A stretch of 64,000 nt of DNA from Synechococcus sp. PCC 7502. GTDB taxonomy: Bacteria > Cyanobacteriota > Cyanobacteriia > Pseudanabaenales > Pseudanabaenaceae. Position 1 is the stretch's first letter, and each line of letters opens with the position of its first letter. A model generated the notes under the pieces. The model was not told the origin of the DNA and did no database searches. It saw nothing but the letters and a program-made list of their open reading frames with translations. The stretch spans positions 2,634,394-2,698,393 of the forward strand of contig NC_019702.1 in NCBI RefSeq assembly GCF_000317085.1. Direction: 5' to 3'. A program made the translations under genes and the position numbers. This document shows positions 56,061 through 63,113 of the stretch, one piece after another.

Positions 56061-56378
56061 CTACAAAATTGCCATCTCTCCATCCGATTTAATTACCTGT
56101 CCATTAGCATTTGTAGCACTTGATAGAGAGACGTTACCAGTAAGTGATATAAGTTCTCCACTCTTAAATACTAATGACTGCGTACATTCCGGACAGCTAT
56201 ATACCTGATGGGTATGCCCAACCCCAGCACTTTCAACCACATCTGGATAGGAAAGATAAAACGATATAGCTTTTTCAGCCAAATCAGACATAGGGTCTTG
56301 ATCAATCGCTGCCCTGATCTTTAACTGGTGACGTAAGTCTGAAGATAGGTATAAAGTTACTTTTTGCTTGTCCTGCAT
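56061..56378 (-). CDS. Possible ribbon-helix-helix protein with CPEC motif
   Basis: A 105-residue protein. The N-terminal LYLSSDLRHQLKIRAAIDQD and MSDLAEKAISFYLSYP resemble a CopG/RHH DNA-binding domain. The second half has YSCPECTQSLVFKSGELI, with two cysteines as in a zinc ribbon half. It lies 65 bases upstream of ycf46 on the same strand. A regulatory role is inference. Confidence 0.55.
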   Translation of the reverse strand: MQDKQKVTLYLSSDLRHQLKIRAAIDQDPMSDLAEKAISFYLSYPDVVESAGVGHTHQVYSCPECTQSLVFKSGELISLTGNVSLSSATNANGQVIKSDGEMAIL

Positions 56379-56595
56379 ATTATGTTGATGGATTGAATAA
56401 CCTGTCTTTGCGTAATCTTACAAACTAATATACTTGCTGTAGCGTTATAACGCTAAATAATTAATATATCTTTACAATGCAACTGTTTCCTGCTTTTTAC
56501 CGTCACGCTTAATATATATCAAATGCCAGCGTCACCACAGGTTTTAGCTAAAAGTATCTAGCTAAAAGTATCTAAAACTATGAGGAAATAACTCC

Positions 56596-57063
56596 ATGAA
56601 AACATCTCAATTTACAGGCTTGGTAGTGACATTAATTGGCTTTGGTTTAGCTTGGAATGTGCGATCGCAGCCGAATAATATGACTCTTTCTCGCAACTTT
56701 CGCCCCGATCCCATTGTGATTGAAGGTAGTGCTGGCGGTAATGTCAGTTTGGTAAAACTAGCAGGGGTGGATGCCAAATGTCGGGGTTTTGCCAGTTCTC
56801 AGCCCAATCATGTAATTGAATTGAGTAGTAATTTCCCAATGTTAGATATTTTGGCTTATACCAATAATATTAATGATGATCTGACTATGCTAATCAAAGA
56901 TAATAATGGCTTAGTGATTTGTGCTGATGACGAATACCAAAAACGCTACCCCCAATTTACTCGTCGGCTACGCCAAGGTACTTATCAAATTTGGGTAGGT
57001 AACAATGAGCAGGATAAATTGATTCGGTATAAGTTGTCTGTAAGTGAATCTCCACAAAAATAA
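56596..57063 (+). CDS. Hypothetical secreted protein, PPC-like
   Basis: A 155-residue protein. N-terminal hydrophobic segment (FTGLVVTLIGFGLAWNVRS). Mature part: IEGSAGGNVSLVKLAGVDAK, NHVIELSSNFPMLDILAY, TMLIKDNNGLVICADDEY, GTYQIWVGNN. The order of strands is like bacterial PPC domains. It lies 21 bases before ureD but belongs to a different functional type. Confidence 0.6.
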   Translation: MKTSQFTGLVVTLIGFGLAWNVRSQPNNMTLSRNFRPDPIVIEGSAGGNVSLVKLAGVDAKCRGFASSQPNHVIELSSNFPMLDILAYTNNINDDLTMLIKDNNGLVICADDEYQKRYPQFTRRLRQGTYQIWVGNNEQDKLIRYKLSVSESPQK

Positions 57064-57084
57064 GAGAAATAAATAAAAGGAATA

Positions 57085-57936
57085 ATGGGATCAAGCTCTT
57101 GGCAGGGAAACCTGCGGCTCAACTACGGCTACCACGATGGCATAACCCAGGTTATTAAAAATATTAGTCAGGCTCCTTTGCGAGTGCAGAAGTCTTTTTA
57201 TCCCGAACAGAAAGATATTTGCCATACGGCGATCTTGCATACAGCAGGTGGGATTGTGGGTGGCGATCGCCTAGATGTAATGATTAATTTAGGGGAAAAA
57301 TCTCAATCGCTAATTACTACTGCCACCGCCAGCAAAATTTATGGAGCCAAAACCGATCCAAATATAAAACAAAAATCGATAAACGCCCAGCAAACTATAC
57401 ATAGCCATTTACAGTCGGATAGTTATTTAGAGTGGCTACCGCAGGAAACCATCGTTTTTGATGGCGCAATTTATCATCAGAAACATCATATCGAGCTTGA
57501 ACAAAATGCCCTATGGTTGGGATGGGAAATTGTGAGATTTGGGCGTAGTGCCAGAGGTGAAAGATTTTTATCAGGTAGTTGGCGATCGCACACAGAAGTA
57601 TGGCGAGCAGGAATTCCCCTTTGGATTGATCGACAGTGGTTACAGGGTGGCGAAGCCATGATTAATAGTCTTCACGGGTTAGATCGATGTTCGGTGGTTG
57701 GCACCTTGGCTTTAGTGGGAAAAACAGTAAATCAGGACTTGCTCCAAAATATTCATATCCTCAGTTCCAGCTATAGTGGACAATTGGCAGTCACAGGACT
57801 GGTTGAAGGTTTAATCTGTCGGTATCGAGGGCATTCAACCTCAGAAGTCAGAACTTGGTTTATAGCGGTTTGGGAACTTTTACGTTTATTCTATATACAT
57901 CGACCTACTTGTATCCCGAGAATTTGGTTAGTCTAA
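57085..57936 (+). CDS. ureD: Urease accessory protein UreD
   Basis: A 283-residue protein needed for nickel insertion into urease (with UreF and UreG). Motifs: LRLNYGYHDGITQVIKNISQ, HTAGGIVGGDRLDV, TATASKIYGAK, EWLPQETIVFDGAIY and EIVRFGRSARGERF. Full length with C-terminus WELLRLFYIHRPTCIPRIW. ureA follows at 56 bases. ureB and ureC do not follow. Confidence 0.95.
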   Translation: MGSSSWQGNLRLNYGYHDGITQVIKNISQAPLRVQKSFYPEQKDICHTAILHTAGGIVGGDRLDVMINLGEKSQSLITTATASKIYGAKTDPNIKQKSINAQQTIHSHLQSDSYLEWLPQETIVFDGAIYHQKHHIELEQNALWLGWEIVRFGRSARGERFLSGSWRSHTEVWRAGIPLWIDRQWLQGGEAMINSLHGLDRCSVVGTLALVGKTVNQDLLQNIHILSSSYSGQLAVTGLVEGLICRYRGHSTSEVRTWFIAVWELLRLFYIHRPTCIPRIWLV

Positions 57937-57992
57937 TTTAAATTAGTTTTTGGTTTAATTAGTATCAACATTTAGTCTAAAGGAACCTCTAA

Positions 57993-58295
57993 ATGCAGCT
58001 ATCCCCCCAAGAGAAAGATAAACTCCTGATTTTTACCGCCGCTTTAGTTGCTGAACGTCGCCAAGCAAGGGGTATAAAACTCAACTATCCTGAGTCTGTA
58101 GCATTGATCACTGCCGCTATTTTGGAAGGTGCAAGAGATGGTAGAACTGTGGCTGAATTAATGAGTTACGGTACCACGATTTTAACTAGAGACGATGTGA
58201 TGGAGGGAATTGCAGAGATGATCCATGAGGTGCAGGTGGAAGCAACTTTTCCCGATGGGACAAAACTAGTAACTGTACATAACCCCATTCAGTGA
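57993..58295 (+). CDS. ureA: Urease subunit gamma
   Basis: A 100-residue structural subunit of urease: [52 protein letters not shown] and EAVQVE-like [16 protein letters not shown]. It ends at 58295. The usual downstream ureB and ureC are not found; the next gene is a glycoside hydrolase-like gene, so the urease genes are split in this genome. Confidence 0.95.
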   Translation: MQLSPQEKDKLLIFTAALVAERRQARGIKLNYPESVALITAAILEGARDGRTVAELMSYGTTILTRDDVMEGIAEMIHEVQVEATFPDGTKLVTVHNPIQ

Positions 58296-58451
58296 ACTTT
58301 TGATCTGATTAGCGATCTGGCTCTCTGCCGTAGTTGAGGTCTTTAGTGCTGTAAGATTAGAAATACCTCTGCTGTATGTAAATATTTTGTGATTATTCCT
58401 GTGGCTATTTTGGTAGCTATTTTGCAAATATAAAGTTAACTATAAAGTGAT

Positions 58452-60404
58452 TTGATGCGATATTTATTTACTATTCTTATGCCTTTGGCGATCGCCAGCC
58501 TTAGCATTGATTCTTTAGCGATACAGGCACAGACTAATGCAAGAGCAGAAACTAAGTTAAGTCGCAATGTGCAGATAGACCCCGATGCCGCTAGAACAGA
58601 GTCGAATATTCCCGTATCTAACTTAACTATTAATACCCTTGAGGTAATTGGGATGCGTCAAGATTTACAGGAACTAATCGGTAGAATTGAAAACTCTATT
58701 AATACAGCTACAGCAAGCCGCACCTATCAAGAATCCGCTCTTCAGAAGCAAGCGATCGCCAATGCCAAGCAGTTTTTGGAAAATTTTAATCAAATGGTGC
58801 AAAGTGGTAATTCTCAAGCAGTCAGAAGACAATGGCAAATGGTACGTCAAGAACTTTTGCGAGAATATCCCACTAATACGTTGTCAAACCTACCTGAGGT
58901 TAGAGCAATTTGGGTAGATCGAGGCACTATTGTTGCCGCAGGCTCTGAACGTAAACTGGCAGTAATATTTGATCGCATGGAAGCGGCGGGCGTAAACACG
59001 GTTTTCTTAGAAACTATAAATGCGGGCTATCCTATCTATCCCAGTGCGATCGCTCCCCAACAAAATCCTTTGGTTAAGGGTTGGGATCCCCTGGCTTCGG
59101 CGGTGAAGTTGGCACATGAGCGCCAAATGGAGCTTCATGCTTGGGTCTGGGTATTTGGGGTAGGTAATCAACGGCACAATCTGCTAGTGAATAAACCCGC
59201 TAGTTATCCAGGTCCAGTATTAGAACGTAATCCTAGTTGGGCAAACCTAGAACGTAACGGCAGAGTATTTGCGCCTGAAGGTAAAACTTTTCTCGATCCC
59301 GCTAATCCCGCTGTCCAGAATTATTTGCTTTCTCTGTATAAAGAAATAATTACCCGTTACGATGTGGACGGCTTACAACTAGACTATATTCGTTACCCTC
59401 GTCAAGAGGTAGGTAGAGATCTTGGATTTGGGATTGCAGGCAGAAAAGAGTTTGAAGCTTTGACTGGGATTGATCCGATCTCTATTTCCCCCAATAACCC
59501 TTCTCTATGGTGGCTGTGGACTAGCTTTAAAGTGCAGCAGATTGATAATTTTGTTGCCAAGGTTTCTAAAGAACTTAAGCAAATTAAGCCTCGTACTATT
59601 ATTTCCGCCGCCGTATTTCCTTGGAAGTCACTGGATCGGCTCAACAAAATTCAGCAAAATTGGGAGGCTTGGGCTAGTCGTGGTGAGGTGGACTTAATGG
59701 TACCAATGACCTATGCTCCAGATACAAGTGCCTTTCTACAACAAGGGGTGCAACCTGCCCTAGCTGGGATATCCCAAGCTCCAGCCTTACTCTTGCCCGG
59801 TGTTTTAATTAAAAATTTAGGTAATACAGAACTACTAGATAAGCTTCAGGCATTACGGGATTTACCTGCGGGAGGTTATTCTCTATTTGCGGCAGAGCAT
59901 TTACGCCCTGGTTTTACAGACGTTTTACGATATTTGCAAACCAGTCAAGGTGAAAATATAATTCCCTATCGAGAGCCATTTCGGGCTGCCCTAAGTCGAT
60001 ATGCTGCCCTGAAGGAGGAGTGGACTCTTTTGGTGCAGAGCGATCGCCTCTGGATTAGTAAAGATGACTTGATCGACTGGCAAAAACAAGTACAGGTTTT
60101 GGATCGAGCCTTAATTGAACTCAACCTTCGTCCCAGTCGAGATCGCCTTAATCAAGCCCAAACAGCCCTTGAAAATATGTCCACAAATTTAGGGAAGTGG
60201 ATGAATTTAGAAAACTTAGAGAGGCGTTATCGGGTCACAACATGGTCAAATCGCCTAGATGCGATCGGGGCAATATTACGGTTTGGCGATCGTACAGCTT
60301 TTTCTCAAGGATTACCAACAGCAATCAAGGTAGTACCAGATTCAGCCAAAACTTCACCTAAAAGTAATGTTGAGGTAGGAACGTTAGTAAATCAGAATAA
60401 ATAA
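58452..60404 (+). CDS. Family 10-like glycosyl hydrolase (GHL10, DUF187 type)
   Basis: A 650-residue secreted protein. Signal peptide (MRYLFTILMPLAIASLSIDS...). A helical region (80-145) precedes the GHL10 domain: VRAIWVDRGTIVAAG, MEAAGVNTVFLETINAGYPI, LHAWVWVFGVGN, VDGLQLDYIRYPR, VDLMVPMTYAPD. A coiled C-terminal part follows. Cyanobacterial homologs are numerous; substrate unknown. The TAA stop (60402-60404) coincides with the terminal bases of an IS982 remnant, so the last residues may have been altered. Confidence 0.88.
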   Translation: MMRYLFTILMPLAIASLSIDSLAIQAQTNARAETKLSRNVQIDPDAARTESNIPVSNLTINTLEVIGMRQDLQELIGRIENSINTATASRTYQESALQKQAIANAKQFLENFNQMVQSGNSQAVRRQWQMVRQELLREYPTNTLSNLPEVRAIWVDRGTIVAAGSERKLAVIFDRMEAAGVNTVFLETINAGYPIYPSAIAPQQNPLVKGWDPLASAVKLAHERQMELHAWVWVFGVGNQRHNLLVNKPASYPGPVLERNPSWANLERNGRVFAPEGKTFLDPANPAVQNYLLSLYKEIITRYDVDGLQLDYIRYPRQEVGRDLGFGIAGRKEFEALTGIDPISISPNNPSLWWLWTSFKVQQIDNFVAKVSKELKQIKPRTIISAAVFPWKSLDRLNKIQQNWEAWASRGEVDLMVPMTYAPDTSAFLQQGVQPALAGISQAPALLLPGVLIKNLGNTELLDKLQALRDLPAGGYSLFAAEHLRPGFTDVLRYLQTSQGENIIPYREPFRAALSRYAALKEEWTLLVQSDRLWISKDDLIDWQKQVQVLDRALIELNLRPSRDRLNQAQTALENMSTNLGKWMNLENLERRYRVTTWSNRLDAIGAILRFGDRTAFSQGLPTAIKVVPDSAKTSPKSNVEVGTLVNQNK

Positions 60405-60483
60405 CCTAAGTTGCCATCCATAAATTAACACTAAGAGCAGGAACAAAGAGCATAACCTTAATCCGCGAGAGAATGAATTGATT
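60403..60483 (-). mobile_element. IS982-family remnant (3' end)
   Basis: On the minus strand this encodes KVMLFVPALSVNLWMAT and a stop, which matches the C-terminus of IS982-type transposases (the one at the window end shows KAMLFVLALSV). The terminal bases AACCTAAGTTGCCA (60403-60416 region) resemble the end AACCCAAGTTGCTA of the IS982 at 63114. Only about 80 bases of the element remain, next to an IS1 end. Confidence 0.75.
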
Positions 60484-60779
60484 TAGGGGCGTTGCATAAT
60501 GAAGAATGAGTTCAAGAAAGAGAGATGCAATGTCCAAAGTGTGGGTCTGAACAAATACACAAAAATGGAATTAAGCAAGGAAAACAAAATCACATTTGTG
60601 CTGAATGTGGTCGTCAATTTATAAGTCAAGGGTGAACAAACAAAAGCATATCCAGAAACTACCAAACAAACATGCCTGAAGATGTATCTCAATGGTATGG
60701 AATTCAGGTCTATTGAAAGAGTTATGGGAGTACATCACACCACAGTAATTAATTGGGTTAGACAAGTTATACCAAATCG

Positions 60780-61346
60780 TTAAATACGAGCTACAGATAA
60801 AGCCTCTAAAATATAATCCCACCCAACAATCGAAGCAATTACCTCTTGAGTCATAACTTCTAACCTTTCCCGCATTAATGCACGCAACTGGTCAAGATCT
60901 TTTGGCAGTTTCCACCTCAACCCTAATTTGAAATGCTGCCACACTCTTTCAATGGGATTAGTCTCAGGTGCATGGGCAGGCTGAAATAGCAAAATAATAT
61001 TTTTAGGAATCTTTAACCGTTTTGCTCTGTGTGCTCCTGCTTGATCCACTTGCATAACGATGATGTCACCTTGAAAATATGCGCTTACTAAGTTCAGAAA
61101 TACTTGGAAGCATTCACTATTAAGGTGAGTAAATTCATAGAAAAAGCTTTCCCCTGTTGATGGTTCTACAATTCCATAGAGGTAAGTTGCCTTAAACTGC
61201 CACTGAACTTTACCTTTGGGTTTGACTCCTCTTGCTGTGATCTTCCTTCCACTAATTGTCTTTAACCCAATTCGTGTTTCATCTTGACAAAAGAATCTCA
61301 CTTTGCCATTTAGTCCGATTATATTAATGCCGAACCAGGCAATCAT
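60780..61346 (-). CDS. IS630 transposase, DDE domain
   Basis: A 188-residue frame starting ATG 61346. Motifs: FFCQDETRIGLKTISG (first Asp), IIVMQVDQAGAHRAK (second Asp), LLFQPAHAPETNPIERVWQH (Glu) and C-terminal helices. All three catalytic positions are present. The frame lies -1 relative to the preceding winged-helix frame; the junction holds an A7 run (TATAAAAAAACC) that could allow slippage. Confidence 0.85.
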   Translation of the reverse strand: MIAWFGINIIGLNGKVRFFCQDETRIGLKTISGRKITARGVKPKGKVQWQFKATYLYGIVEPSTGESFFYEFTHLNSECFQVFLNLVSAYFQGDIIVMQVDQAGAHRAKRLKIPKNIILLFQPAHAPETNPIERVWQHFKLGLRWKLPKDLDQLRALMRERLEVMTQEVIASIVGWDYILEALSVARI

Positions 61347-61348
61347 GC

Positions 61349-61654
61349 TTATAATACTGGCAAGGTTTTTTTATATGCTTCTACTTGCTCTTCTGACTTT
61401 CCTGCACTGACTGGACGTGTCACTTTCGGTCTGGCTTTCAGCCGATATCGGACTAGATGATGCACAGTTTTATAGTTTGATTTGATTCCTAATTGGTTCT
61501 CTAACCATTGGCAGATCTGCCCATAACTTTCAAAGCCTTCTGCTTCTTCCAGCTTTTTTATCAATGCTTTCTGCGCCCATTGTGGAATACTCTGTTTTCG
61601 CCCTGTTCTAGGTTTAGTCCTACTATTCCCCCTTTGCGATAATTCCCTAACCAA
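61349..61654 (-). CDS. IS630 transposase, middle segment
   Basis: A 101-residue frame identical in sequence to that of copy 1 (15900-16205). It contains the second helix-turn-helix (SIPQWAQKALIKKLEEAEGF, SYGQICQWLENQLGI). Its stop TAA is directly before the DDE frame. It overlaps the N-terminal frame by about 94 bases, also in a -1 relation. Confidence 0.75.
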   Translation of the reverse strand: MVRELSQRGNSRTKPRTGRKQSIPQWAQKALIKKLEEAEGFESYGQICQWLENQLGIKSNYKTVHHLVRYRLKARPKVTRPVSAGKSEEQVEAYKKTLPVL

Positions 61655-61839
61655 TCTTGCAATGTAACTCGATGCCGTCCCAGTATTGTCGATGCTATCT
61701 GGATTGTGCTTGCTTGTTTTGTTTTTAACAGATACAGCATCTGAATTCTTTCTTTATCTGATGCGGTCTTTTGCACTCTCAGCATATGTTTTAGCTCTTC
61801 TTCACTTTCTTTGATCTCTAATTTGTATACTCCTGCCAT
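61561..61839 (-). CDS. IS630 transposase, N-terminal segment
   Basis: A 92-residue frame, MAGVYKLEIKESEEELKHML, then ASTILGRHRVTLQDWLGNYR. It is the N-terminal HTH part. Both IS630 copies have the same frame breaks. If programmed, two shifts of -1 would be needed to make a full transposase. Confidence 0.75.
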   Translation of the reverse strand: MAGVYKLEIKESEEELKHMLRVQKTASDKERIQMLYLLKTKQASTIQIASTILGRHRVTLQDWLGNYRKGGIVGLNLEQGENRVFHNGRRKH

Positions 61840-62366
61840 TTTTTTCTTTGAACTCGGTTTATATATTTATACCATCCGTAGCCTATACTCTTCGATTTGG
61901 TATTACCCGATTCTATCGCTCCTGAAAACGTGCCAGATGTCGGTGAATTAGATGAACTTGAAACTTTTGTTGGTTCAAAAAAAACAAGATCTGGCTATGG
62001 ACAGCAGTAGACCATTTTTGCAAAGGTATCCTTGCATGGACTTTAGGCGATCACAGTGCTGAGACTTTTGAACCATTATGGGCAATTGTGGCAGTATGGC
62101 AATGCTATTTCTATGTCACTGACGGTTGGACTGTATATCCAAGTTTTATCCCTGATGGTGATCTGATTATTAGCAAGACTTACATGACCAGAGTTGAGGG
62201 TGAAAACTCTCGGTTACGTCACTATCTTGCGCGATTACACAGTAAAACTTTCTGCTATTCCAAATCTTTGGATATGTTGCGATACTCTATACGATTGCTA
62301 GTTCACTATCTTCATGACCCTTCTATCCTTTCTTCTATCTGATTCATACTTCTATCTGCAACGCCC

Positions 62367-62626
62367 AGCATGCCGATAAAGGGCAAATAGCGATCGGGAT
62401 TTTGTCCACTGGTTTGCTGAATTTGATCGCGTAAATTGACAACTAAGACTTCCAGCAGATTTTGCCAGTGGGATAACTGGGGGGCACTGGAGAGTTTGCG
62501 CGTCACCAACCAAGCACCAACGCCCAGTGGTAGCATGATCGCCCATGTAAACACCAAGGTGGCATTAATCTATACAAAGCCCCACTGCCAAAACACGATC
62601 TCATCTGGGGTCAGACTAATGTGCAT
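62367..62626 (-). pseudogene. atpB: N-type (Na+-type) ATPase subunit a, truncated relic
   Basis: On the minus strand ATG (62624-62626) begins MHISLTPDEIVFWQWGFV, then TAG (62570-62572), then INATLVFTWAIMLPLGVGAW and LLEVLVVNLRDQIQQTSGQN followed by PDRYLPFIGML, after which IS1 begins. This matches subunit a of N-ATPases (separate from the cell's main F-type ATP synthase). CAG to TAG is one way to explain the stop. The C-terminal two-thirds is missing. Confidence 0.75.
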
Positions 62627-62786
62627 GAAGTCTCCTTGACGATTTCTGCTGCAACTTTTCAATGGTGCGATTGCGTACCCAAATAAATGTCCTAAGCAAA
62701 CGATCAGATGCCAGATTGCGTTTTCTTGGGTGATTGCTAGCACTAAAGCAAATCCTGGGTCGCGATCGCTAGTCGTCCAAAAAATC
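62627..62786 (-). pseudogene. atpR: N-ATPase AtpR-like relic, frameshifted
   Basis: On the minus strand one frame reads GFALVLAITQENAIWHLIVC; a shift of one base continues as RTFIWVRNRTIEKLQQKSSR and then overlaps the atpB start. Order and sequence type fit AtpR (the small protein upstream of atpB in N-ATPase operons). The N-terminal part is lost at the IS1 fragment boundary. Assignment rests on position plus weak similarity. Confidence 0.5.
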
Positions 62787-63113
62787 GGTAGTGTTACAAA
62801 GTTGTTGAACAGATTAAATTAGAGAAGAATAGGAAACTCATACCGATTAATAAATAGACCGATTACAATATCGTGCATCAGAATCGACTTAGAGAAACAA
62901 ATAGTCTTTCTCGCCAATCGTTTAATTCGAGTTCTCAAAGTTAAATGTTTACGCTCAATTTTCTGAGTATATACTTTGCTAATTACATGAGTAGTCGGGT
63001 CGAGGATGCGTTCATAGCCACCCCAAGTATCTGTGAAGAATCGAGTGATACCGAAAGGAGCCAATAGATTGATCAACGAAACCAAAGCATGATCTTGGTG
63101 AGGTGCTAATACA
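62787..63113 (-). mobile_element. IS1-family fragment, second copy
   Basis: One end, GGTAGTGTTACAAAGTTGTT at 62787-62806, looks like a terminal repeat. The other end is cut by the IS982 element at about 63114. It carries only the 3' half of the transposase gene. Confidence 0.65.
62819..63113 (-). pseudogene. IS1-family transposase, C-terminal half (fragment)
   Basis: About 97 residues: APHQDHALVSLINLLAPFGI, FFTDTWGGYERILDPTTHVI, KIERKHLTLRTRIKRLARKT and CFSKSILMHDIVIGLFINRY. This is the C-terminal DDE half of an IS1 transposase. The N-terminal half is missing because of the IS982 insertion. It differs in sequence from the other IS1 copy, so it is another IS1 type. Confidence 0.8.

Larger units (their letters stand above)
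60772..61900 (-). mobile_element. IS630-family element, copy 2 (1129 bp)
   Basis: Ends CCAAATCG and CGATTTGG are flanked by TA (60770-60771 and 61901-61902), the normal IS630 target. It is nearly identical to copy 1 at 15323-16451. Its DDE frame is intact, but the transposase is divided into three frames. It disrupts the IS1 transposase. Confidence 0.92.
60525..62342 (+). pseudogene. IS1-family transposase (single-frame type), two frameshifts and an IS630 insertion
   Basis: Reconstructed: zinc-ribbon N-terminus MQCPKCGSEQIHKNGIKQG, HICAECGRQF, then after one extra G near 60630 GEQTKAYPE ... INWVRQVI. The IS630 is inserted here. Excision in silico continues in frame as LPDSIAPENVPDVGELDELE, then a missing A in an A8 run near 61977-61984 shifts the frame to IWLWTAVDHFCKGILAWTLG and YVTDGWTVYPSF, ending SILSSI. 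The D-D-E/N core is present but the frame is broken twice. Confidence 0.85.
60487..62366 (+). mobile_element. IS1-family element split by IS630 copy 2
   Basis: The ends are inverted repeats GGGCGTTGCA (60487-60496) and TGCAACGCCC (62357-62366). Subtracting the 1129-bp IS630 and one TA leaves about 749 bases, close to the usual IS1 length. No target duplication of 8-9 bases is visible between the flanks, so one side was probably rearranged. The transposase has frameshifts, so the copy is dead. Confidence 0.8.
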
